A stretch of DNA of 64,000 nucleotides from Kiloniellaceae bacterium (GTDB lineage: Bacteria > Pseudomonadota > Alphaproteobacteria > Kiloniellales > J153), in the NCBI GenBank assembly GCA_021776135.1, contig JAJFGL010000030.1, positions 1 to 64,000 of the forward strand, read 5' to 3'. Below the pieces are notes generated by a model. It was given only the letters and a program-made list of their open reading frames with translations. It was not told the DNA's origin and searched no databases. The translations under genes were made by a program, and so were the position numbers. Shown here one piece after another: positions 1-7,805 of the stretch. How positions within the stretch are numbered: position 1 is the stretch's first letter; each line of letters opens with the position of its first letter.

Positions 1-10
1 GTGGACAATA

Positions 11-243
11 AGGATGCCGCCGAGGCGGGATCGGATTATCCCACCCGTTAGGAGCGGGCGGCGCCGTGTGGCAGGCCCCCCACAAGCCGTTCGCGACGCG
101 GCGGGTGGGATAATACGACCCGTCCCAGCGGGATTGGGCCAAAATGACGCGAGGCCGCGTCGCTCGTCCTTGAATATGCTCAGCATGTCCTGCGTCCTCG
201 CTCCTAACCTCGCGTCATTTTGGCTCAACCGCGGCGGCATCCT
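11..243. repeat. Nested palindromic intergenic element
   Basis: Three inverted-repeat pairs are visible. A 12-base outer pair (11-22 with 232-243) encloses a 13-base pair (35-47 with 102-114) and a 16-base pair (139-154 with 208-223). All three pairs match perfectly. The element fills the space downstream of the MotB gene and no convincing gene lies in it. The form, an outer hairpin around two inner hairpins, resembles the element at 30055-30318, but the arm sequences differ. It could be a non-autonomous mobile palindrome of the MITE or REP-cluster type; no transposase is present. Confidence 0.6.
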
Positions 244-258
244 AAGTGTCAACAGGCC

Positions 259-1053
259 CTAGGGCCCTTGGGTCGCGACTTCGTGGATCACGATATCCAT
301 GCGGTCGCGTAAACTATCATTGTTGCCGGAGGCCCCCGGAATATCGAAGCTTCCCTGGCGCGAGGAACCGTAACCCCGGGCCAGGATCCGGCCGCGATAC
401 CCGGCCTCGATCAGACTGTCCGCAAGCGACGACGCCCGCAGCAGGGTGGCGCTCCAAGCCTGAGAGTCAGGCGCGCCCGCATCCGGGAGGGCGCTATGGC
501 CATGGACCTCCACTAAGTTGTCGAGGGATTGAACAAGGCGGCTGAGCGCATAAACCGCCGGGTTCGCGCGCCGGGTGAGAGCCGTTTCCCCAGCGGCGAA
601 AAGCATCGCCGTTGGAAGGCTGACCACCGTCCGGCCCTGGGCGCGCCATACCACGCCGGCGGACAACGCCGGTTCGGCGGCGACCCGCTGCGCGACGACC
701 GGCGTCAGGTAATCGAGATCGGTGCCGGGCAAGGGACCGGTATGTTCGATCTGAAATTCCTCGGCCGGTTTGGAGCCGACCCGCGCCTGAATCGATTCCA
801 TATCCCCCGCCAAGGACCGCACCAGATTGGCCCATTTAAAACGATCGACGGAGGACATCGAAAACAAGAGCACGAAAAACGCCAATAATAGCGCGACCAG
901 ATCGGTGAAGGTAACCATCCAGGCGTCGTTGAAGGTTTGGCGAACGCCGGCGTTGGCGTCGCTCAAGTAAAGCCGCCAGGCCGGCGCCGTCTTGGGCGCC
1001 TCTTGCTCTTGCTCCTCGGACTGGTCCGCGATTTCCTTGGGCTCGTCGGTCAT
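259..1053 (-). CDS. motB: MotB-type flagellar stator protein
   Basis: 264 residues. An N-terminal cytoplasmic tail is followed by one membrane segment at about 47-66 (TFTDLVALLLAFFVLLFSMS). Asp51 sits at the position of the proton-carrying aspartate of MotB proteins. The C-terminal half is an OmpA/MotB-like peptidoglycan-binding domain, with a VEVHGHS segment and a final MDIVIHE strand. Stator B subunits pair with MotA and anchor the ion channel to the cell wall. This is the last gene of a minus-strand run cheY-cheZ-motB-like-motB, and its start overlaps the stop of the preceding gene in an ATGA. A likely MotA partner lies about 42 kb away at 42715. The MotB family call is firm; that it is the main stator subunit is inferred. 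Confidence 0.85.
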   Translation of the reverse strand: MTDEPKEIADQSEEQEQEAPKTAPAWRLYLSDANAGVRQTFNDAWMVTFTDLVALLLAFFVLLFSMSSVDRFKWANLVRSLAGDMESIQARVGSKPAEEFQIEHTGPLPGTDLDYLTPVVAQRVAAEPALSAGVVWRAQGRTVVSLPTAMLFAAGETALTRRANPAVYALSRLVQSLDNLVEVHGHSALPDAGAPDSQAWSATLLRASSLADSLIEAGYRGRILARGYGSSRQGSFDIPGASGNNDSLRDRMDIVIHEVATQGP

Positions 1054-1769
1054 GGCTTAACGCGCCTCAAGGCCGGATTTTCCACCGGCTCCGTTTCGCC
1101 GCCTGGCGTCAAGGGCGCCGCGTCCGTACGCACCCGCAGCACAAAGCGGACCGTGTCCGGCGCCCCGGACCGCAAACCGATCGACAGGGCCGTGCGGGGA
1201 ATGGATTGGCGGATCAGGTAGCGCGCCATGGTTTCGCCGCGCCGGGCGAATCGCGCGCTATCCGAATTCGCATTGCTCTGGGAGCCGGCGCCGCCGGCGC
1301 CATGCTCGAAGGCCAATTCGTATTTCATGATTCCGTCCGTATCGCGCATCAGGGCCCGCGCCACGCGGCGGATCAAAACCTTGCGCTCGGGGCGGATATC
1401 GTGGGTTCCCGGCTTGAACATTCTATCGGCCGGCAACTCGACCGTCATCACGGTCGATCTGGCCGTTCGGCTGACCCTCGCCGAGGGCACGAAGGATTCG
1501 AATAGGCTGCCGATCTCATTGATCAGGTCTTGCGGCAGGGGCAGCACGCCTAGCGAAGCGGTCACCGATTCGGCGTCGCGGGGGGTTTCGATCGGGCCGC
1601 GGAAGGCGTGGCTAACGCTGTCCAAGACCGCGAAGGTCTTTTGCGTCTCGAAATTAGACATGGCGTTCAACAAGATAAAGAAGGCCAAAAGGATGAGGTT
1701 TAAGCTCAGCAGTAGAACGATGTAACTACTGCCTTCCTTCCTGCCGCTTGCCCGCGCCGACTCGGCCAT
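1050..1769 (-). CDS. Degenerate MotB-like protein without the channel Asp
   Basis: 239 residues with the layout of MotB: a short tail, one hydrophobic segment at about 16-36 (LNLILLAFFILLNAMS) and a periplasmic OmpA-like region. Aligned on the shared LLAFF motif with the neighbouring MotB, the residue matching its Asp51 is Ser22. The protein therefore lacks the conserved ion-carrying carboxylate. The periplasmic part is recognisable but weak, with Arg-rich ends. Its place between cheZ and motB, 5 bases after cheZ and overlapping motB by 4, ties it to the motor. It may be an accessory or regulatory stator subunit that pairs with the real MotB, or an OmpA-type envelope protein. The function is unknown. 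Confidence 0.65.
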   Translation of the reverse strand: MAESARASGRKEGSSYIVLLLSLNLILLAFFILLNAMSNFETQKTFAVLDSVSHAFRGPIETPRDAESVTASLGVLPLPQDLINEIGSLFESFVPSARVSRTARSTVMTVELPADRMFKPGTHDIRPERKVLIRRVARALMRDTDGIMKYELAFEHGAGGAGSQSNANSDSARFARRGETMARYLIRQSIPRTALSIGLRSGAPDTVRFVLRVRTDAAPLTPGGETEPVENPALRRVKP

Positions 1770-1774
1770 GACAC

Positions 1775-2422
1775 TTAGTCAAAGCTTGCCATCAGCGCAT
1801 CGATGTCATCCTGATTCATCGCATTGCCGGGCAGTTGCGGGCCGTTCATGAGTTCCTCTTGGGAGGCAGCCTCGGGGGCCGGTTCCGATGGCGCGGCGGT
1901 TTCGGCTTTAGCTGCGGGTAGCTGCTCGCCTAAAGCCTCCAGCAAGCCTGAGACCCGGCTCTCCACATCCTGCAAGACCTTCACGATCTTGGTGATGCGT
2001 TGACCGGTTATATCCTGGAAACTGCAAGCCTCGTAGATCCGCGTGACCGCGTCGGCCAAGGGCGCGGCGGCCTCGGGCGCCATCTCGGAGCTGGCCGCTT
2101 CGATCGCATCCACGGCTTCGAAGATCTCGTTGGTGGCGTGTTCGGTCGCGCCGACAATGGCGGTCAATTCATCCGAGGCGGCCGGAATAAACTTGGAGTT
2201 GATCTCGTCGGCGCGAAGGGAAGTTATATCCGCCTTGGCCGCGGCGATGAACTTGGCCAGCGCCTCGATATCCTCGTACAGCTTGATGTTGATTCCCGAG
2301 TTGTCCCCGGAGATCGAGGTGAGGACACTTTCGACGACCTCGGCGATATCCGCCGGATCGATACCGGCGCCAGGATTGCCCAGCGCCGCGATCCGCGATT
2401 CCATGGTCGCGTTCATGTTCAT
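1775..2422 (-). CDS. cheZ: CheY-P phosphatase CheZ
   Basis: 215 residues, mostly helical, as in CheZ. The signature QDITGQRITKIVKVLQDVE starts at residue 136. Asp137 and Gln141 correspond to the two residues that position the attacking water on phospho-CheY in the known enzymes. The C-terminus NQDDIDALMASFD resembles the short helix that tethers CheZ to CheY. It lies 21 bases after cheY in the same minus-strand operon, so phosphatase and substrate are co-expressed. The region between residues 170 and 195 is a low-complexity Ala/Pro/Glu linker. CheZ shuts off the motor signal by dephosphorylating CheY. Confidence 0.93.
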   Translation of the reverse strand: MNMNATMESRIAALGNPGAGIDPADIAEVVESVLTSISGDNSGINIKLYEDIEALAKFIAAAKADITSLRADEINSKFIPAASDELTAIVGATEHATNEIFEAVDAIEAASSEMAPEAAAPLADAVTRIYEACSFQDITGQRITKIVKVLQDVESRVSGLLEALGEQLPAAKAETAAPSEPAPEAASQEELMNGPQLPGNAMNQDDIDALMASFD

Positions 2423-2443
2423 CGTCCCGGCCGCGAAGATAAC

Positions 2444-2833
2444 TTAGAAGTTGCCCAGGACCGCGGTGAGCTTACCCTTGAGCGTGGCCGCGTTGAACGG
2501 CTTGACGATATAGTTACTGACGCCGGCTTCCTTCGCCGCAATCACGTTCTCGCTCTTGCTTTCCGCCGTGATCATGATGAATGGCGTCTCCTTCAACTTC
2601 ACGTCGGCCCGGACTTCCTTGAGCAACTGCAAGCCGCTCATGGGCTCCATGTTCCAGTCCGAGATGACTAGGTCGAATTCCTTGTCGCGCAGCTTCGATA
2701 GCGCGCCGGATCCGTCGGTCGCCTCATCGACATTGTCAAAACCAAGCTGTTTCAACAAATTACGAATAATCCTGAGCATGGTCTTGTAATCGTCCACGAT
2801 CAAGATGGGCATGTTTTTCTCAACGCCAGCCAT
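2444..2833 (-). CDS. cheY: Chemotaxis response regulator CheY
   Basis: 129 residues forming a single receiver domain with no output domain. The acidic pair is Asp14-Asp15, the phospho-acceptor is Asp59 (VISDWNM), the switch Thr is Thr89 (FIMITAES) and the conserved Lys is Lys111 (YIVKPF). Phosphorylated CheY binds the switch protein FliM and changes the direction of rotation. It is the first gene of the cheY-cheZ-motB-like-motB run and has two CtrA-like boxes 60-100 bases upstream. A second stand-alone CheY is encoded at 55573 in the cheA operon. The one beside CheZ is the better candidate for the motor-binding form, which is an inference from context. Confidence 0.93.
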   Translation of the reverse strand: MAGVEKNMPILIVDDYKTMLRIIRNLLKQLGFDNVDEATDGSGALSKLRDKEFDLVISDWNMEPMSGLQLLKEVRADVKLKETPFIMITAESKSENVIAAKEAGVSNYIVKPFNAATLKGKLTAVLGNF

Positions 2834-2894
2834 TACTCACTCCTCGATTCCGGCGGGATATCGTCAAGGCACCCGCTCCGTCAAAATAACAGCG

Positions 2895-2929
2895 GTAACC
2901 ATAGCTAAACGGTATTAAGACTATCTAAA
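2895..2929 (-). promoter_or_regulatory. Two CtrA-like boxes upstream of cheY
   Basis: TTAA-N7-TAAA at 2915-2929 and GTAA-N7-TAAA at 2895-2909, each one or two bases off the CtrA consensus TTAA-N7-TTAA. They lie 62-96 bases upstream of the cheY start. A ctrA gene is in the same window. Confidence 0.5.
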
Positions 2930-2983
2930 AAAACGGAAATTCCCGCCGAGCCGCTAGAGCACTTTCCGGCCGAAGGGGTCCGC

Positions 2984-3086
2984 AGGGTCGCTTATCCGGC
3001 CCTCTGGAGGGCGTCACCGCCGCTTGACGATGCTTTGGCATCGCCAGCGCGACGCTTCCTGCCCAGAGGACCGGATAAGCGACCCT
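2984..3086. repeat. 24-base imperfect inverted repeat between cheY and motE
   Basis: The arms at 2984-3007 and 3063-3086 match at 23 of 24 positions (core AGGGTCGCTTATCCGG). Just outside the left arm, 2956-2968 reads AGAGCACTTTCCG, close to the arm sequence AGAGCCCTTTCCG of the palindromes at 30055, 53533 and 61300. It is probably a diverged member of the same palindrome group. It has no coding content. Confidence 0.6.
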
Positions 3087-3114
3087 AGATACGACGAATT
3101 TCGGAACCACCACA

Positions 3115-3759
3115 CTAGCCGTTTTCAGGCAGCCTTCGCCGTTGCGCCAATTCGGTCGTGATGGTCTTGGCTTTCTCGGCGTTCATTTTCGCCAATATCG
3201 GCGCGATCTTTCGTTCCTTCATGCGCGCGATCACCGGCAGCAGAACCTCCAGTTCAAGTTCCTCGAAAATACGCGCCGCGCTCGCGGGCTTCATATTCTC
3301 ATAGATCTTGACCAGGCTGTTATATTGGCTTTCGGTTTGCGCGTTTTGCTCGCTCAGCAGGTCTTCGATAACCTTTTGTAAACCTTTCAATCCCGCCACT
3401 TTTTCTTCGATCCGCCGTTCCGCCGCCTGGAGAAGGATCTCGCGTTCCTCAAGACGCCGGGCGCGCCGGTCGATCTCCTCGCGCCGCTCGGAAAGCAATT
3501 GCAGGAGATTAACTTCCTCATCGGTCATGGAAAGAGGGTCGGGCGGTAACTTGAACATCCCGTCGTTCTGCGCGTCGTCGGTTTCGGCCGCCACAGGCTC
3601 CTCAGCGTCGCCCACGGCAGGCATTAGGCTCTCTTGGTCAAGCGCCGGAGTTTCCTGCGCCATGGCCGCGAAGCCCTGCCACACATCGCTCACCCGCGCC
3701 GCCAGGGCGAGGCTGGCGACGGCCACCAGAATCGGCAGGAGCCGCACGCGGCTAAACAT
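3115..3759 (-). CDS. motE: MotE-type protein (MgtE N-domain fold)
   Basis: 214 residues. An N-terminal membrane segment or uncleaved signal (about 5-22) is followed by an acidic linker and a coiled coil at about 80-140. The C-terminal helical domain at about 150-205 (ENMKPASAARIFEELE) has the MgtE N-terminal fold used by MotE. In Sinorhizobium, MotE is a periplasmic chaperone for the motor protein MotC. Here it closes the fliL-fliM-DUF6468 run, which supports a stator or motor role. No MotC-like gene is present in the window. Family membership is fairly clear; the exact partner is unknown. Confidence 0.75.
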   Translation of the reverse strand: MFSRVRLLPILVAVASLALAARVSDVWQGFAAMAQETPALDQESLMPAVGDAEEPVAAETDDAQNDGMFKLPPDPLSMTDEEVNLLQLLSERREEIDRRARRLEEREILLQAAERRIEEKVAGLKGLQKVIEDLLSEQNAQTESQYNSLVKIYENMKPASAARIFEELELEVLLPVIARMKERKIAPILAKMNAEKAKTITTELAQRRRLPENG

Positions 3760-3774
3760 GTCCCTTCGCCTCCA

Positions 3775-4221
3775 TCAGCGCATCCCCTGCAAGGATTTGA
3801 GCAGGCCCGCTTCCCCGGGCGCCGGCCCGCGGCTTGCCTCTTGCCGCTTAGCATCAGCGGATGGCGCCCGGCTGTGGGAAACGCCGGGCTTGGCGGCCGC
3901 GATCGAGGCTTCGAGGCGCTTCGATAGCGCCGCCGCTTTCTCGACCAGGAACGCGAGTTCATCGACACGGCCGGACGACTGCTGGAGGCCTTGCTGCAGA
4001 CGCTCCCCGGTCTCAGCCGCATGGGTACGCAGGTCCTCAAGCCCGGCATGGGCCTGGGCGGTCGCCTCGGCCAAGCGGGCGATCACGGCTTCCATCTCGC
4101 CCTTGGTGTCCCGCAAGAGTGTCAACTTCCGATTGAGGGAAACCGCATAGCCGATGGTCGCGATGAGCAGTATCGCGGTCAGCACGTCAATGCCCATGGA
4201 AAAGGTGATATCCGGGCTCAT
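3775..4221 (-). CDS. DUF6468 flagellar-locus membrane protein
   Basis: 148 residues from the ATG at 4221, which overlaps the fliM stop in an ATGA. A longer in-frame reading back to 4455 lies wholly within fliM and is rejected. One membrane segment at about 8-25 (GIDVLTAILLIATIGYAVSL) is followed by a long helical, probably coiled-coil stretch (about 30-110) and a polar tail. Proteins of this form, annotated DUF6468, commonly follow fliM in Alphaproteobacteria. The function is not established. The topology, one anchor with a cytoplasmic coiled coil, suggests a scaffold at the motor base, but this is only inference. Confidence 0.7.
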   Translation of the reverse strand: MSPDITFSMGIDVLTAILLIATIGYAVSLNRKLTLLRDTKGEMEAVIARLAEATAQAHAGLEDLRTHAAETGERLQQGLQQSSGRVDELAFLVEKAAALSKRLEASIAAAKPGVSHSRAPSADAKRQEASRGPAPGEAGLLKSLQGMR

Positions 4222-5351
4222 TCTTCCTTGGATTCCTGTTCGCGGATAATCTTGTCGGCTATTTTCACCGCGATATTGTTGTTCATGCGTCCCATATGCC
4301 CCGTGAACATGGGGACATCCCCGCACTGCATTTCGACCGCCGAGCTCGGCGAGCAGTTGAGTTTCAAGCGGCTGCCCGGTTGCCACGCCAGCACATCGCC
4401 AAGCGGCAGCTCCACTTGATCCAATACCGCCTTCAAAGGCACCTCGGTTTGCCAAAGCTCCGCCGACAGATGGGTTTCCCAGATCGAATCGCGGCCGAAC
4501 TTCTCACCCATGAACATTTGCAGCAGCAGTTCGCGCACCGGCTCCAGGGTTGCATAAGGAATAAGCAGCTCGATCCGGCCGCCCCGGTCTTCCATGTCGA
4601 CCCGTAAGGTGACCACCACGGTCGCATTGGCGGCCCGCGCGATGGTGGCGAAGCGCGGGTTGGTCTCCAGACGCTCAAACCGGAACGTGGTCGGCGACAA
4701 GGGATCGAAAGCGGCGGAAAGATCGCCAAGCACGACGTGGACCATCCGCTCGACCAAATTGCGTTCGATGGTTGTATAGGGCCGGCCTTCGATGCGCATG
4801 GCGGCGGTTCCCCGCCGGCCTCCAAGAAGCACATCGACGATGGAATAGATCAAGGCGCTATCCACCGTCATGAGGCCGAAGTTATCCCATTCCTCGGCCT
4901 TGAAAACCGCGAGCATGGCCGGCAAGGGTATCGAATTCAGATAGTCGCCAAAGCGCGCCGAAGAGATATTGTCGAGGCTCACCTCGACATTGTCCGATGT
5001 GAAATTCCGCAGCGAGGTCGACATCATGCGCACCAGGCGGTCGAACACGACCTCTAGCATGGGCAGGCGTTCGTATGACACCAGCGCCGAATTCAGGATC
5101 GCCTGAATACCCGACTGGTCGCCGTCGTCCGCGCCGCCGCCGTCAACGCCTAGCAGGCTGTCGATCTCGGTTTGATCCAGAACCCGGGTAGAGCCGACGG
5201 CATTCTCACCGATACTCTCTAACACATCGCCGTCGTCATCAGCCATGGCCTCCCACTCGGCCATCATGGCTTCTTGTTCGGCGTCGCCCCCGCCTTCTTC
5301 CGCTTCCGTGTCGATATCGTCCGCCATTACATCAATAATTCCCTGAGCCAA
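4218..5351 (-). CDS. fliM: Flagellar switch protein FliM
   Basis: 377 residues. An acidic N-terminal extension of about 57 residues precedes LDQTEIDSLLG, the EIDALL-type segment that in FliM leads into the middle domain. The middle CheC-like domain spans about 85-270 and the C-terminal FliN-like (SpoA) domain about 295-370. FliM forms the C-ring with FliG and FliN, all present in the window, and receives CheY-P. The start could also be the ATG 24 bases downstream (MADDIDTE). The extra acidic leader is longer than in enteric FliM. It is the second gene of the fliL-fliM run, 48 bases after fliL. Confidence 0.95.
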   Translation of the reverse strand: MAQGIIDVMADDIDTEAEEGGGDAEQEAMMAEWEAMADDDGDVLESIGENAVGSTRVLDQTEIDSLLGVDGGGADDGDQSGIQAILNSALVSYERLPMLEVVFDRLVRMMSTSLRNFTSDNVEVSLDNISSARFGDYLNSIPLPAMLAVFKAEEWDNFGLMTVDSALIYSIVDVLLGGRRGTAAMRIEGRPYTTIERNLVERMVHVVLGDLSAAFDPLSPTTFRFERLETNPRFATIARAANATVVVTLRVDMEDRGGRIELLIPYATLEPVRELLLQMFMGEKFGRDSIWETHLSAELWQTEVPLKAVLDQVELPLGDVLAWQPGSRLKLNCSPSSAVEMQCGDVPMFTGHMGRMNNNIAVKIADKIIREQESKEE

Positions 5352-5399
5352 GTCTGGCGGTAAGGCCTCGAAATATTCTAAGCATCGCGGGTGGGTCTG

Positions 5400-5957
5400 C
5401 TACTGGATCAGCATTTCGCGGAACAGAACGTCATTGACCTGCGCGGGTTTGGCCGCGGAAGCGACGCGCAGCAGAAGTTCTTCGCGTAAACGTTGCAAGC
5501 CCGCCGAACCCTGCAAGTCCTCGACCCGCAATTCGCGCAAATACACCTGAAAGCCATCGACAACGCGCGGCATGACGCCTTCAAGGAGCAAGAGATCCTC
5601 CTCGGAACCCAGCTCAAGGCTGATCGATATCTTCAGATAGCCTGTCTTGCGGCCGCTGGTGTTCAAATTGACCAACATTTCTGGCATTTCGAAATACACC
5701 GCCGGCCCGGCCGGAACCTCGGCCATTTCTTCCGACGCGCCATCTTCCTCGATGCCCAGGATCGGATTCAGCAAACCCGCGAAGTAGGCGCCCGCCCCCC
5801 CGGCGATCACGAGAAAAACAGGTAACACTATGAAAAGAATAAGCTTCCTGCCAGGCATCTTGCCTGTCGATACCGGCTCTTCCGTTCCTTCTCCCGACTC
5901 TTCGTCGGTTGCTGTGTCGTCGGCGGCGGTTTCGTCGGTCATTCCGGTAAGACTCAC
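5400..5957 (-). CDS. fliL: Flagellar basal-body protein FliL
   Basis: 185 residues. A cytoplasmic acidic N-terminus is followed by a membrane segment at about 36-58 and a periplasmic FliL domain with the usual ending, where the final residues FREMLIQ match the family. FliL sits around the stator and supports torque generation. It heads the minus-strand operon fliL-fliM-DUF6468-motE and has a CtrA-like box 45-59 bases upstream, an arrangement also seen at fliLM of Caulobacter. Confidence 0.93.
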   Translation of the reverse strand: MSLTGMTDETAADDTATDEESGEGTEEPVSTGKMPGRKLILFIVLPVFLVIAGGAGAYFAGLLNPILGIEEDGASEEMAEVPAGPAVYFEMPEMLVNLNTSGRKTGYLKISISLELGSEEDLLLLEGVMPRVVDGFQVYLRELRVEDLQGSAGLQRLREELLLRVASAAKPAQVNDVLFREMLIQ

Positions 5958-6001
5958 TGATTATCAGGCGCTTAATAACCAAGAAGCCTAAATTGCCGCG
6001 G

Positions 6002-6016
6002 TTAAGAACTGGTTTA
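6002..6016 (-). promoter_or_regulatory. CtrA-like box upstream of fliL
   Basis: TTAA-N7-TTTA, one base off the CtrA consensus, 45-59 bases upstream of the fliL start. CtrA binding here would match the known control of fliLM in Caulobacter. Confidence 0.55.
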
Positions 6017-6162
6017 GGAATCGTAACCCCATGCCATATGAACCGGCCAAGGGGCAAAAAGTGCCGGGTAAGCCGCGCCCTGCCCGGCCCAGGGCCATGA
6101 CCGCGCGGCGCTGGTCCGGCGCCGATGCGCCAAAACGGCGGTTTTTAACCCGAGTGGCCATC

Positions 6163-6177
6163 TGGCATGTCTCCTGC
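6163..6177 (+). promoter_or_regulatory. Sigma-54 promoter for flgF operon
   Basis: TGGCATGTCTCCTGC: the -24 GG is at 6164-6165 and the -12 GC at 6176-6177, with exactly ten bases between. It lies about 89 bases before the flgF ATG. The FlbD activator encoded at 43576 is the likely partner. Confidence 0.75.
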
Positions 6178-6265
6178 ATCCTGTGTCTTGCCTGGTCAGC
6201 GGCTGGCCGTCATGGGCGGCGGCTTCACCGCCTGGCGCTTGGAAACCGGAGATCTACCGCCAAAG

Positions 6266-6988
6266 ATGGAAAATTCACTCAACGTTGTCTTGTCCCGGCA
6301 GGGCGTACTGGCCCGTCAAATGGATGTGATCGCGACCAACCTCGCGAACACCAACACCTCCGGCTTCAAGGCGGAGAAGATGATTTTCTCGGAATTCCTG
6401 GAGCCTACGGGCGAGTCCGGGACGCCGCTCAGCATGGTGTTCGATGTCGCCTACCTGCGCGACATGACCGAAGGCCCCATGAGAACGACCGGCAATCCGC
6501 TGGACCTGGCCATTTCGGGCAAGGGGTACTTCGCGGTCGAGGCTCCGCAGGGCGAACGCTTCACCCGCATTGGCGCCTTCCAACTGGACAACCAGGGACA
6601 GATTGTCACCTTGTCCGGCGCGCCGGTTCTGGGCGCTGGCGGCGCCCCCATAACCATTCCCCAGGAAACCAGCATCATCGCCATCGCCCGCGACGGCACG
6701 GTTTCGGCCGATGAGGTCGAAATCGGAGCCCTGCGGATCGTGGAATTCGCGGAACCTCAATTTCTCTCCAAGGACGGCGGCGGTTTGTACGACCCCGTGG
6801 ATCAAGCGCCGCAACCCGCGGCAAATTCATTGGTTCTGCAAGGCACGATCGAAGGATCGAATGTCCAGGGGGTCGCCGAAATGTCCCGCATGATCGAAGT
6901 AGTGCGCGGCTATCAGGCGGCCGGAAAAATGGCCGAGGGCGAGCACAAGCGCATCTTGAGCGCCATTGATATCATCGTCGGCAATTAG
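6266..6988 (+). CDS. flgF: Proximal rod protein FlgF
   Basis: 240 residues. The start at 6266 (MENSLNVVLSRQ) matches the family N-terminus, while the longer in-frame reading begins inside the sigma-54 promoter. An N-terminal rod helix with ATNLANTNTSGFKAEK is followed by the FlgE/F/G-type beta core, in which LDLAISGKGYFAVE at about 90 is the family motif. The C-terminal helix ends in IDIIVGN. FlgF forms part of the rod below FlgG. It is the first gene of flgF-flgG-flgA-flgH, with 14 bases to flgG. Confidence 0.95.
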   Translation: MENSLNVVLSRQGVLARQMDVIATNLANTNTSGFKAEKMIFSEFLEPTGESGTPLSMVFDVAYLRDMTEGPMRTTGNPLDLAISGKGYFAVEAPQGERFTRIGAFQLDNQGQIVTLSGAPVLGAGGAPITIPQETSIIAIARDGTVSADEVEIGALRIVEFAEPQFLSKDGGGLYDPVDQAPQPAANSLVLQGTIEGSNVQGVAEMSRMIEVVRGYQAAGKMAEGEHKRILSAIDIIVGN

Positions 6989-7002
6989 AAGGATCCGGCA
7001 TT

Positions 7003-7788
7003 ATGAGATCGTTAAGTATCGCCGCGACCGGAATGTTGGCCCAGCAGCTCAACGTCGAGGTCATTTCGAACAATATCGCCAACATCAACACCACCGGCTT
7101 CAAGCGTCAGCGGGCGGAGTTCAACGACCTGCTGTACCAAGATCTGTTACGCGCCGGCACCTCGTCGTCGGATACCGGCACCGTGGTTCCCTCGGGCATC
7201 CAAGTCGGCCTGGGCGTCAAACCGGCCGCGACTTACCGGATTACCGAGCAAGGCGCCTTGACCATCACCGACAATTCACTCGACCTGGCGATCAACGGTA
7301 AAGGTTACTTCGCGGTCGAGCTGCCCTCGGGCGACACCGCCTACACCCGGGCCGGCGCCTTGGGCCGCAGCCCCACCGGCGACCTGGTCACCAGCGACGG
7401 CTTTGTCGTCCAGCCCGGCATCACAATCCCCGACGACGCCGTGGCCATTACCGTCAACGCTGCGGGCGAGGTCTTGATCGCGCTGGACGGGCAAACCGCG
7501 CCCAGCAACGTCGGGCAGATTCAACTCGCCAGCTTCCCAAACGAGGCCGGCCTGCAGGCCATCGGCAATAACATGCTTTTGGAAACCCCCGCCTCGGGCA
7601 CGGCGACCCTCGCGGCGCCGGGAAGCGATGGCTACGGCTCCATCCAGCAAGGTTCCCTGGAAACCTCGAACGTCAACATCGTGGCGGAGATTACCAACTT
7701 GATCACCGCGCAGCGCGCTTACGAAATGAACTCGAAGGTGATTCAGGCCTCGGACGAGATGATGTCCTCGATCAATCAGCTTCGCTAA
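7003..7788 (+). CDS. flgG: Distal rod protein FlgG
   Basis: 261 residues, the usual FlgG length. The N-terminus MRSLSIAATGMLAQQLNVEV is typical. The ANINTTGFKRQ rod motif is at about 30, LDLAINGKGYFAVEL at about 90 and the C-terminal ITAQRAYEMNSKVIQASDEM helix is intact. FlgG builds the distal rod that passes through the P and L rings. flgA follows 17 bases later. Confidence 0.96.
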   Translation: MRSLSIAATGMLAQQLNVEVISNNIANINTTGFKRQRAEFNDLLYQDLLRAGTSSSDTGTVVPSGIQVGLGVKPAATYRITEQGALTITDNSLDLAINGKGYFAVELPSGDTAYTRAGALGRSPTGDLVTSDGFVVQPGITIPDDAVAITVNAAGEVLIALDGQTAPSNVGQIQLASFPNEAGLQAIGNNMLLETPASGTATLAAPGSDGYGSIQQGSLETSNVNIVAEITNLITAQRAYEMNSKVIQASDEMMSSINQLR

Positions 7789-7805
7789 CCAATTGGATTG
7801 AAACG

